DNA of 64,000 bases from Piscicola geometra (taxonomy: Eukaryota > Annelida > Clitellata > Hirudinida > Piscicolidae), in assembly GCA_943735955.1 (NCBI GenBank), contig OX030958.1, positions 3,514,031-3,578,030 on the forward strand, given 5' to 3'. Below are positions 1 through 11,917 of the stretch, one piece after another (the stretch's first letter is position 1; every line of letters starts with the position of its first letter). The notes beneath the pieces are model-generated. The model did no database searches. It was not told where the DNA came from and saw only the letters and a list, made by a program, of their open reading frames with translations. Both the position numbers and the translations under genes were made by a program.

Positions 1-1
1 C

Positions 2-2355
2 AACAATAGTTATACGAAGCAGGCTGGCGAGATGAAAGGGGGCTTGAAGGGCTGCCAGAGGTGTGCTCGAGTGACGAATGCTGCCGCCAGCCATATTCAT
101 AGGAACAAAAATAAAATGAATCTATATAATATCAATAATAATAATAAAAACAACAATAATAATGATGATGATGATTATCATAATAATAATAGTTGTAGTG
201 TAATAAAAACAAATTCAATTTTATGTTGCTACAATAAAAGCACTGATGCTGGCGATGATGACTATGATGATGATAGTAATAAGGATGATGATGATGAAGT
301 ACTTAATGATGATAGTAATTCAGTTAATGAGGGTGATGATGATTATGATTACAATGTTGAGGGTGGCGAGTTCTTCAGAAGGTTAACAAAGGTGAAAAAG
401 AGACTTAGTTTTAGTGAGAGAGATGATGGATACCAGAGGGAAGAGAAGGTGGATTCGATACAGGGAAACAGTGAAATGGAAGATATTGGGAAATATAAGA
501 CTGCTTTCAACTACCCCGCGTGTCAAACATTCGGCAAAAGCGGTGACGCTGATTTCGACTATGATAATGGTAACGTTAGTAAAAGTGACGGTGGTGATGA
601 GGATTTTGAAGATGGTGAAAATGAAAGCAACAAAGAGAACATCATTGCAGAGGGATGCTTTTCAGGAACGAGAACATTTATTTTCAGCAGATTAAATATA
701 AGCAAAACCATAATCGAAAAAACCATTGATCGAGTATATTCGATGGAAAAGGCCTACTCTCTCGAACTGGAGAGCGGCTTCGTCACGTTCTCAAGGCCAC
801 TGCAACACCTCCTCCTCATCGCTTCTCCTCGCCTCTTTCTCCACGTTGGAAATCTTTCAGTTTTTATGCAAATTTAGTTAATAAAAATATTATTTAATAC
901 ATATAGTATATGTATTGTATATAACATTTTATATGGTTTTCTCGTACTTATATTAATTAATGTCATTCAGTTACGTTAATTGATTTGAATGTGTCATAAT
1001 TGAGTCTGCTTAAACTATTTCTTTCAGATCGATAATGACCAATCTTCGGAAAACTTGACCACTTCTTCTGCTTTCTCGTCATCACTATCATCATCATCGC
1101 CACCATCATCATCATCGTCTCAACCAGAAGCCTCATCATTCTCATCTTTAGCATCACCACCATCATCATCATTATCAGCATCATCATCTCCCCTCCTCCC
1201 ATTCTCTCCTACTGACCAACCGAATGGAAGAACAAGCAAGCTTCATGATGATGATGATGATGGTGGTGGTGGCAATGATGACAATTATAGTGGTGATAAT
1301 TATACAAAATTAAATTTGATTGATTTCAAAGATGACAAAGATAATGATGGTGATAAAGATGGTGATGATAATGATGAAGCTGGTGATGATAATGATGAAG
1401 ATGACGTTGATGACAGAGTATTCCAGGCAGTTCGTCATTTCTCAAGACAAGTAAGTTCTTTGGTTATTTGTTTCTCTTTCAACATACAAGTCACTTCGCC
1501 AGTTAAAACAAAATCAATCAAATAAATGTATATAATAAAACAGTTTTAAATGCATACAAAACAATTCACAATACATAACAACTAACAAACCAATTCACCA
1601 GTTCGACATCTCCAGAGGCGCCTACAGCAGCTACCTGCAAGGCCTGCACACCTCGTGTCGGCTGCTGGAAGACCTGGACAAGCGGAAGCTGGCTGAGAAG
1701 GTGCTATACCTACATTGATTTCGTTATGGAAAATCTCAATTATAGAAAGAATAAGATGTTTGGAGATAATTGGAATATTATAGAAAGAAATGGGTGTTTG
1801 GGGAGGATTGGAATAGAGTTCGTTTGTACATGAATTCATTGCTCCACCACTCAGAACATTCATCCGTTAAACGCCATTGCCGACTTCCTGAACAGACCGA
1901 GCAAGGTCCTAGAATAACTTTTATAATTATTTATTTTTGATAATGATTAAAATGATAACAAACTAGCGTTTCAAGCGTCACTTTGCACATAATCTCTAAC
2001 AGGCTAATAATTGTAAATGAATTGGAGAGGACAACCAATGATCTTAATTACTCGCTTATTTAAATTATAATCTTTCTAATTCCTTCTTCAGTACGTGGAA
2101 GAAATTCTTTCGAGCTTCAGAATATTGCAGGATTGTTACAAACTCAGATGCGTCCACCGTTACTCCAATGAGCACCTTTGCATAAAACAAAAACTCATTC
2201 TCAAGAGCCTGAAGGAACTCATAGAAGGTAAGGAATTTATGCGATATTTTAAAAGAATTCAGTTTTTAAATTGAATAATTAAAAATTAATTAATCAATAT
2301 TCATATCCAACAATTATTTTCAGATTTGGAAAAGCTGCTCGACATAAATAATTGA
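2..2355 (+). CDS. Unrecognised acidic protein with helical C-terminus, 3' part of a multi-exon gene
   Basis: The reading frame is open from base 2, so the gene may start upstream of the window; an ATG lies at 32. Exons: 2 to about 780 (3' end uncertain), 1028-1450, 1602-1700, 1855-1905, 2092-2227 and 2324-2355 (TGA). From 1028 on, all joins have GT-AG borders and matching phase. The first two exons encode low-complexity Asn/Asp/Ser-rich sequence from (AAT)n, (GAT)n and (TCA)n tracts. The last four encode a compact part of about 105 residues that looks alpha-helical: FDISRGAYSSYL..., then NIHPLNAIADFLNRPSK, YVEEILSSFRILQDCY and a Leu/Lys-rich end KSLKELIEDLEKLLDINN. I do not recognise the family and assign no function. 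The regular splice structure and conserved-looking helical end argue for a real gene; the acidic exons alone would not. Confidence 0.6.
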
Positions 2356-2410
2356 TTATTTCTTTTTTTCTACAAAAAGTGATTGACAATTTTGTTATAC
2401 TTTCCGTGTA

Positions 2411-2416
2411 AATAAA
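2411..2416 (+). terminator. Polyadenylation signal AATAAA
   Basis: The hexamer AATAAA lies 56 bases after the stop codon of the acidic-protein gene, with T-rich sequence nearby, in the right place for its 3' end. Such hexamers are common by chance in AT-rich DNA. Confidence 0.45.
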
Positions 2417-2714
2417 AGTTTGTCTTTTTACTGTCTTGTGTCCAGTGTAGTTTCTATTAACTGTAACTGAAACTGATTAAATAACGAAATAATATTATGT
2501 CATTAAAATACTAACTGAATAATCATAAAAACTGTAAATTAAATACAAATATTAATATGCGAAAGTAACTCATATTAACTGAATAAATCAACTTTTCAAT
2601 TTTTAATGTTTTGTTTAAGAATAACAAAAAATGAAAAATGATTACAGTAACTTTAATAGTCATGGGACCCTCCTCCTACTTTTTTTCCCTTTTTGTATTC
2701 AACAATTTCTATTT

Positions 2715-3175
2715 GGATATGATGATAATCGTCAACCATGGCATAAAAGTAAATTTTAATACAGTAATACATGGTGAGTTTGTCTAGTTATAGTGATAGG
2801 TGTCTAAAACAAAAATATTATTTTCACACTCCTTCACCTAGTTTTTTTATCACTATGGCGTAGGCGGGAATCTTGAGGGGGTCTGGGGTCCACCTCTACA
2901 AGGACCCCCTCACTCTTTTAAAAATACTCATTTCTCAACTCTAATTTTGATACAAGCCTATTCGTCAACCATGGGATAAAAAAATGCCAATACAGTAATA
3001 CATTGTGAGTATGTATGGGCAGCGATGCTAGGGGGGTCCTGGGATCCATCTTAACCCGGACTCCCCTTAGTTTAACAAATACAATAATTTCTCAACTCCT
3101 ATCTTAATACAAGCATAATCGTCAACCATTGCCTGAAACAGAATTTTTATTCAGTAATATATTTTTTCAATTTCC
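2715..3175. repeat. Three diverged direct repeats upstream of the hAT remnant
   Basis: A block containing CGTCAACCAT(G/T)G, then about 25 bases, then CAGTAATACAT, occurs at about 2727-2777, 2960-3007 and 3119-3165. Between copies are G-rich patches with the motif GGGGGGTCCTGGG (2875-2900, 3028-3050). Related G-rich motifs recur at 5580-5710 beyond the hAT coding remnant. This is probably non-coding transposon DNA, partly tandemly duplicated and decayed. Confidence 0.5.
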
Positions 3176-3395
3176 GCAAGCAGACATTCAGAATGCTTTT
3201 CAGAAAATATAAGTTCACTTTTTGCAAGAAGACAGATTTACATTTTTATTAAAAAAATCATTCATATTTTACTAATTATTTTGCATGGACGATATTCATA
3301 GGGGGATTCTGAGGTCTACTTCAATATCGACCCTTTCTATTTTTTAGATGAACCAAAGTTAATGAATTTCAAAAAGCTTCGAACATTAACTGAAG

Positions 3396-4816
3396 TTGTG
3401 GTTAAATCAAACTAAAAGTTTCATATCGCATAACTGCCATAAAGAAATGCTGAGGCTTTTAGCTCATTCCATCGTTAGAAACACAGTGTGCACTGTTAAT
3501 GCTGAATCAAGTCAGTATGGTGTTGTGGTTGACGGCCCACAAGACTGCAATGGGTTAGAGCAGGAATCAATTTGCATTCGTTTTGTTGATGAAGCTCTGA
3601 ATGTTAATGAACAGTTTATTGGTTTATTCAGCCCACCAGACACGATCGGAAAAACATTATCTGCTGTAGTAAAAGATGTTCTGATCAGAATTATCCTACC
3701 TATAGAAAAACTAAGAGCTCAGACTTATGACGGCGCTGCTAACAGGAGCGGCCGATATAACGGTTGTCAGGCTATTATCAGCAGTGAGCATCCGCTTGCA
3801 TTGTTTTTCCACTGTTCTGCACACTGTGCAAATCTTGTTGTCGCAAATCCCTTTGGGAGCAATTCACTTCAGTTTGTCCAAGAGTTAAGTGCTTTCACAA
3901 TCGTTCAGGGAAGGTCAAAAAGCAGTTTAGTGATGCTTTAGTGTCTCTTATAATTGCGTTTCTTGATGAGCCACTGAATAAGAAGTATAGTATAAAACTA
4001 TTTGCTTCCATTGGTACTGCTGATGAAACAGCTGAAAGGCTTGAAGCCTTTTTTCAACAGGGCACTACTGCACTGGCCCTCAAGGAGTTGTTTTGGTGTT
4101 TTCATTTCTGGAACAGTTAAACAAGTCGTTGCAATCAGCAAGTGCCAAGGTCAGTAGAATGGTTGCAGCGCCTGATTCAGTTGTGCAAGAACTGCGTCGC
4201 CTAAGATCAAATCAACAGTTTAACGCCATTTTCAAAGATGTTAACAGCATGGTTTTGGCATATGATCTCGAGCCGATTGCTGTATCTCGGGTGCGAAAGC
4301 CGCCACAAAAGTATTGTGGGCTGGGCCCAGCTTATGTAGCAACAACACCAGAGGAACATTATCGAGCAGCTTATTACGCTGTCATAGACATTGCAATCAT
4401 GCAACTCACAGAAAGGTTTAATCGAGGTTCTTCTGATTTGCGTTCATACTTGCAGCTGGAGTCAATGTTGCTAACTGGTGAAGTGAATCATGATATTTGC
4501 AAGCAGTATTGTGAGTTAAATGAAACTGGTCTTTGTTCACAGTTAGCTATGTTTAAAGACCAGAATAAATACAGAACTTTAGCACAAACGCAAAATAATG
4601 CATGCTATGATCACGGAAGCCAGACATCTGTTTCCTTAGGTTGAAAGATTGATCATGTTGATGCTTGTGTGTCCAATAACGTCATGTACTGCAGAAAGAT
4701 CTTTTAGTGCTTTGCGGCGCCTTAAGACTTGGTTGCGTGCAACTATGACAAAGCCTCGCTTGAATTCACTGGCCGTTTGTCATGCACATCAGGATGTACT
4801 TGACAGTCTGGATTGA
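3396..4816 (+). pseudogene. Decayed hAT-family transposase (ZMYM1/DUF4371-like)
   Basis: Three coding blocks in different frames read as one hAT transposase. Block 1 (3396-3941) carries the N-terminal part of the RNase-H-like domain: QTYDGAANRSGRYNG, then FHCSAHCANLVV, a characteristic DxA...HCxAH pattern of hAT/ZMYM1-like proteins. A second frame continues from about 3920 (KQFSDALVSLIIAF...). Block 3 (4093-4644) carries RVRKPPQKYCG and LTERFNRGSSDL. After one more frameshift near 4640, the C-terminal dimerisation segment CPITSCTAERSFSALRRLKTW ends at TGA 4814-4816. The frame breaks and the lost middle of the domain mean it cannot make a working transposase as it stands. No host exons are joined to it. 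Confidence 0.85.
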
Positions 4817-6264
4817 AAATGCTAGCAGAAGAATTTGCTAGTTGGTCAGACATTCGAAAGGGTCTTTTTGGAAATTGGAGTAAACGGGCTGTGGGGAGAG
4901 AACAGGAGGACAGGCAGAGAGGGTATTTTATGTTATCTAAATGGCCCACAGTGTATATTAAGATTCTAAATATACACCGTGGACAAAAAAAATCTTCCAA
5001 TGTATATTTGTTTATAACTTTGGCAAATTTAAATCTATTTGAAATTTTTTTAACTAAAAATTAATGGAAAACAAGATGTTATAAAATTTATTTGATGGGT
5101 AGATGGCTAGTTGTAATTGAATTTATATAGAGAAAAAATAATAAAATTTACTAAAATCAATAGTAGCAATAGAAAAGTATTTTTATTGAGTATCAAACTA
5201 TTTTTTTAATGTTTGGTGATAAAAATATTAATAGTTGATACAAAAATAATTTACACTACAGCAAACAATACTAAATAGTATCGCTGGTACTGTATGGGTC
5301 GATACCGGTTCTTTGATTCCAACCCTGGGAAGGACCCTCCCAAGATTTTCCACCGATCGCACCCCTGGTAATAGTAACTGAAAAAATCAAATTAATAAAC
5401 TGTAACTGTAACTAAAAAAGCATAACTAAAACAACACGGCTTGTGTCTATATATAAAGAGAAAATAATGCCAAATAAATAGATATAAATCTAATTTTTCA
5501 GCTTATTTTGATTATTTAAAGGATAAAATTGTGCCCATATATATAAAAAATATAAAGTGGCGGCGATCAGTTACAAATCTTGGGGGGGTCCTAAAAAGAT
5601 TGGGCAGTGATCTTGGGGGAGTTCTGTGGCCACTACCATTGAGGTGGAGCCTTCACTACCAAAAAGTGGGAGTCAGGGCCCCAAGACCCGCCCAGGATTG
5701 CCACCCATGATAGTATATGATTATGCTTTATCAAAACCAAATATCTTCAATGAAATAAGTCAGAATAAAATATTATAAAACTATTTGAAACATATGAAAA
5801 TAATATTTTTCGTTTTTCCTAAAAGATTTATGATTTGTTCTTAATTTTAGTTTTTTAAATTGTCAATGTTAAATCTTCGACCTTGGTAGAAATATTAGAA
5901 AGCTTTAGGTTCTTTTGTTGCTGTTGTACAGCAGTTTCTAAACTTTCGTAGATATAATTCATTCAAGATTAAGTAAATACATTCTTATTAATACTTTAGA
6001 TAAGTTTTACATTTTTTGAAATACAAGATTAGCATTTTTTAATAAAATTATTTACTGTTGTTTCCAATTTGGCTCAACGTGAATATTAGATCTTTACGGA
6101 TATAGACAATAATATATGTTAAAATTGTTTAAATATATTTTTGTATTTCTTAAGAATATAGCTTTGCTAAAATAATTTTAAAATATGTATCATAAAGGCA
6201 AAATAAGTGAAGTAAGTAATAACTAATAAAACATTGTAAAGACTCAGATATTATTTTGCAGAAA
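4817..6264. other. Non-coding, AT-rich; hAT 3' region and G-rich repeat fragments
   Basis: No gene seen. 5565-5710 holds two direct copies of a G-rich motif (ATCTTGGGGG) followed by a C-rich inverted match, related to the motifs at 2870-3050. The minus-strand reading of 5665-5708 resembles 2862-2905, so these may be arms of another degraded inverted-repeat element enclosing the hAT remnant. 5710-6264 shows no feature apart from AT-richness. Confidence 0.4.
5353..5367 (-). mobile_element. Candidate right terminal inverted repeat of the hAT element
   Basis: Read on the minus strand this is CAGGGGTGCGATCGG, which has the CAGGGGTG start typical of hAT termini. It lies about 550 bases after the transposase remnant. 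I could not find a clean matching left end or an 8-base target duplication, so the element limits are not fixed. Confidence 0.45.
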
Positions 6265-9200
6265 ATGTCTTCTTTTTTCAAACATGTCGGGTCATCTCTA
6301 TCCTTGGCCAAAAAATGCCCCTCCTTGGTAGGAAAAAACGACGAAAAGTTATAAACATAACTACAGTAAAAATGAAAAATCATAATGTAAAATACAATTT
6401 AAACCTATTTGCTAATTTAAATAATTTTTTAAATTCAAAATCATTAAAACCGCATGCATCTTACCCTCAACCAATCCGCCATTAGCTCTTTGGCAATAGG
6501 CTTCAGGGGCAGCAAGTGGTGGCCAAGCGTTTCCTGAACATCCACGAGTACCAAGCTATGGACCTTCTTCGCCACGCCGAAATTCCCACTCCACACTACC
6601 AAGTTGCCAGTTCTGCACAAGAAGCTTACGATATAAGCACCAAATTCAGTTGGTTTTTACAATTAATTCGTTTATAATATTAACGTTTTAAAATGTCAGG
6701 AATCATTATCGTTTTTCTAAAATTTTTACAACCACACTTCCTCAACATGGCCATTTATAACCACACTATCATCTTGCCACATATCCCATCCTAACCCCAT
6801 CCTTCTCCATTAAACCCCACCCCAACAACCCACCAAAGACCAGGAGCACGGCTTGAAGGACGTGGTTTTGAAGGCGCAGGTGTTGACGGGTGGCAGGGGC
6901 AAAGGACACTTCAGCAGTGGTCTCAAGGGCGGCGTTAAAGTCGTATACGAGTTGGTAATTTTTTGGTGATGAGGATGATAAACACCCACTTCATCACTAC
7001 TATCATCTCCACCAACTCTTCACTATTATCATAACCTTTACATCACTCTTATCATCAACCCCCACTCAATTACTACTATCATAACCACCCACTCAATTAC
7101 TTCTTTCACAACCGCCAACACCATCACTACTATCATAACCACCCAAAGTCAAAGTTGTATACTAGTTTGTGTCTTCATTTATTACACAATTTTTCAATTA
7201 GCAGACTCACTATCATCAACTCCCACTTCATCACTACTATCATAACCACCCACTCATCACTACTACTATCATCAACACCCATTCATCACTACTATCATCA
7301 TATCCACCCACTCATCACTACTATCATCATCACCACCCATTCATTGCTACTACTATCATCATCACCACCCATTCATCACTACTATCATCATCACCACCCA
7401 GTGCAGACCAGGCGATGGACATTGCGGGACAGATGATCGGCCACAAGATCATTACCAAGCAGACAGGCGAGGGAGGCACCCCTTGCCAGAAGGTGATACT
7501 CCTGATGATGATGATGATGTGGACTTTTTGGGGTGATATATGATGAATATGATGGAGTGGGGGTTGTGTGGATGATAATTTGTTAGTGGTAATAAATGCT
7601 GGTTTGCAAGTGATGTTGATGATGCTCTTCTAGGGGGCGGTTATGATACTTTGTTGGTGGTGATGGTAATCAGGAGCATGTCCTCGCGATAATGATTATG
7701 ATGTGTCATTTATTTGTGTTTAATTATGATTATGATTATGAACATCATCATCACGCGTACCACTATGACCATGATGGCACGCGCAGGTGATGATAAGTGA
7801 GAGAGTGTATTCGAGGAGAGAGTACTACTTCGCCATTGCCCTCGACCGAGCAGCTGCTGTTAGTAATGATCATGGTGATGATCATCACCATCATCATCAT
7901 CATCATCATCTCCTATCTTAGTTAACATCATCATCATCTCTGTCCTCAACATCAACACCATAATCATGATCATGATCATTCTCATTTTAAAAATCTTCAC
8001 TTTCACCAACATAATCATCATCATAATCGTCTTCATCATCATTATCAAAAATAACATCGCAAAAAAATCATCTGCATCACCATCATCAAACCATTACTAT
8101 CATCATGACCACCACATCATCATCATAACCACACCAGGGTCCAGTGATTCTGGCCTCTTCGCAGGGCGGTGTGAACATTGAAGACGTGGCCAGGGACAGT
8201 CCCAAGGCGATAATCAGGTGGGTTTGTGCTTGGGGGGATGGGTGTGTGTGTATGTTCGTTTGTGTTGGTGCTTGTGTATGTGTGTTTGGTTGGATGCATG
8301 GTGTTGGCGTCTTAAAGCATGCATGGTGTTTGTGTGTTGGTGTGCCTGTTGTTGTTGTTGTTGTTGACATTGTCAAAGGGTTATTCGTGGGGTGTGCTGA
8401 AGGTGGTGCTGCTTCAAATAAATGCTTGGAAGGAAAGGAATAGTCATTAATCCATATCGCCACTATCATCATCATCACTTCTATCATTATCATCCACATC
8501 ATCATCACCATCATCATAATCATCATCGCCCCCACCATCACTTCTATCATCATCATCATCTGACGGCAGACAGCTGATCGACATAAACAAGGGCATCCAG
8601 CCAGACGAGGCGCACAAGGTGGCCGCCTTCATGGGCTTCGAGGGCGACTGTCTCACCCAGGTTGGTGCTGATGATGATAGTCATGATGGGAGTGATGATG
8701 ATGATGATGATGAAGGTGCGGGTGGTGATAATGATGGTTTGTTAAAGGTGGTGTAGGGGGTCGAGCGGGTTGGCTTAGATAATAAGTCGTTGGACCTGCA
8801 ACTTAAAGGTCGCCAGTTCGAATCTCTGTTCAGCCAGCCGTGAGCTATCATATACCTAGTGTATATGATGCGGTGTTTCACGACTTATGTCAGTTGCGTG
8901 CCTTAGCGCATTATAAATACGCGTTTGTTTTTTATTATTTTATTTTTTATGATTGTGATGATGGGTTAGTGGTGGATTATTTTGGTGCGATGTTAATGAG
9001 TGCAATGCTGAGACCACTTTTCCACTACACCAACCAACTAACCACCCTTCCAACCACCCAACCATCCACCCTTCCAAACCATCCACCCTTCCAAACCATC
9101 CACCCTTCCAAACCATCCACTCTCCCAAACCATCCACTCTCCCAAACCATCCACCCTTCCAAACCATCCACTCTCCCAAACCATCCACTCTCCCAAACCA

Positions 9201-11886
9201 TCCACCCTTCCAAACCATCCACTCTCCCAAACCATCCACCCTTCCAAACCACCCAACCCTTCCCAACCAATCCACCCAACCCTTCCCAACCAATCCACCC
9301 ACCCACACAGGCGGTCGACTTGATCACCAAGCTGTACAACCTCTTCGCCTCCCGAGACTCCACCCTCCTCGAGATCAACCCCATGGCTGAGCTATCCACC
9401 GGACAGGGTGTGTGCGCGGGTGGTTATTGTGGTGGTGGTTGGGGTTGAATTAAAGGGGGGAGTCAGGGATGGGAGAGGGGGGTGCTGGTGGTGGTCGTGG
9501 TGGGGGATTTGAATTTTTGTTGGTGGGTTGCATGAAAAGGGATGAAAGTTGGTGGTGGTTGTGGGTTGGATGGGTGATGGGAAGAGAGGGGGTTGGATTG
9601 GGATGGTGGTGGGGATGTTGGGTTTGTGGGGGGGGGGTGGAGGTTGGTGGTGATTGGCATGTATGGAGGAAGGAAAGATGGTGGTGGTGGGTTAGATGGG
9701 AAGTAGATTGATAGTTTCACAGACACTACCACAATAATTTACAACTACCACTACAATCAACCACCATCACAACTACCCCAACCACCACAACCACCCCAAC
9801 CACCACAACCACTCCAACCAAAATCACCCCAACCCCAACAACCCCAACCACAACGCCATCCCAACCACAACCACCCCAACCACAACCACCACCACAACCA
9901 CCACCACCACCACAGTAATCTGCATGGACTGCAAGTTGAACTTCGACGACAACGCAGAGTTCAGACAGAAAGACATTTTCGCTCTTAAGGATTGGTCTCA
10001 AGTTGGTGGTGGTGGTGATGATTGTGGTGGTGGTGGTGATTGTGGTGGTGGTGGTGATGATGATTGTGGTGGTGGTGGTGATGATGATTGTGGTGGTGGT
10101 GGTGATGATGATTGTGGTGGTGGTGGTGATGATGATTGTGGTGGTGGTGGTGATGATGATTGTGGTGGTGGTGGTGATGATGATTGTGGTGGTGGTGGTG
10201 ATGATTGTGGTGGTGGTGGTGATGATGGTGGTGGTAGTGATGATGATTGTGGTGGTGGTGGGAGATGGTGGTGGTGGTGATGATGATTGTGGTGGTGGTG
10301 ATGATGGTGGTAGGCTGATCACTGTCATGATCATGATCAATCATCATCATCATCAAACAATCCTCAATATCAAACAATCCTCACCATCTTCCTCATCATC
10401 ATCATCTACAACCATCATCATCATCATCAAACAATCCTCACCATCATCATCATCATCTACAACCATCATCATCATCATCATCAAACAATCCTCACCATCA
10501 TCATCATCATCACCATCATCATCAAACAATCCTCACCATCTTCCTCATCATCAACTTCTACAACCATCATCATCATCACCATCATGCAAGGTGGATGAGA
10601 AGGAGGTGAAGGCACACGAGGCGAACCTGAACTACATCGCCCTGGAGGGCTCCATCGGGTGTCTTGGTGCGTGGGTGGGTGGTTGCAAGGATGCGTGGAT
10701 AGGAGAATGTGTTTTGGTGGGTGTGTGGGTTGGTGTGTGGGTGGGAGGGATATCCATCGGGTGTCTTGGTGGGTGGGTGGGAGGGATATCCATCGGGTGT
10801 CTTGGTGGGTGGGTGAATGGGTAGGGGTGTGGGTGGTTGTGGTAGGGAATGGGATGGTGGTGCTGAGAGGAAGGGCGCGGTAGGAATGTATCACATGAAC
10901 GAGCAGCTGAGCGGGCAACGTCTCGCCTCAACCAACGGTCGGTCCTAGGTTCGATTGCAACCGATGCCCTAGTAGTGAGCGCTTCAATTGCTTGCCCGGG
11001 TCTTGTATCGAAGGCCGAAAATCGACGGTTTATATGTTTATATTATGTGTTCGATTAAATCTTCACGAGAACAACCATCAACATCGCCCAGTGAACGGTG
11101 CTGGCCTTGCGATGTCGACGATGGACATCATTCGTCTGCACGGCGGCTACCCCGCCAACTTCCTCGACGTCGGTGGTGGCGCCACTGCCGAACAGGTGAC
11201 CGAGGCCTTCCGGCTCATCACCTCTGACCCCAATGTGAGTGGTGGGAGATGGTGGGTGGGGGGAAGGCGGTGGTGGTGGGAAGAGGAGGGGGATGGTGGT
11301 AATGATTAAGTCGACTGTTTAATACATCGTTCATCGTTTTCGATTAAAAATCTTCAGCACAATCCACCATATTACATTTTAAACCATCGCCACTACTATC
11401 ATCACCTCCATCACCACTTCCATCACCACCATCGCCACCACTATCATCACCACAACCGCTACCCCTCTCCCCCCACCACCACCATCATCATTATCACCAC
11501 CACCAGGTGAAGACGATCCTGGTGAACATTTTTGGCGGCATAATGAGGTGTGACGTCATAGCGCAGGGCATCATCGCAGCGGCGCAGACGCTAAAGTTGA
11601 AGATACCCATCATCGTGCGTCTGCAAGGAACCCAGGTGGGTGGGTGTGGTAAGGGGGGGGTGGTGTGTTGAGTACAGTAGGGAGTTTAGGGAGAGTCCGG
11701 GGGAGGGTGAAATGTTGAGTGCGCGGGTGGTGGGAAGGCGGTTTTGTGTGGGGGAGGAGGTGGTTAAGGGGAGGCTGTTGAGTGTTGGGGGAGTGGGTGA
11801 TTAGGGTGGAGAGGGGCAGGTGTTGGTAAGGAGTGGTTTGATGAAGGAAAGGTGTAGTCACGTATAATGGTGGAGATTGCACTGGT

Positions 11887-11917
<31 letters not shown>

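Noticed and set aside
7860..8057. Met/Asp/His-rich ORFs in (CAT)n/(GAT)n tracts throughout the window
   Set aside because: Trinucleotide repeats give long open frames by chance; all lie in introns or spacers.
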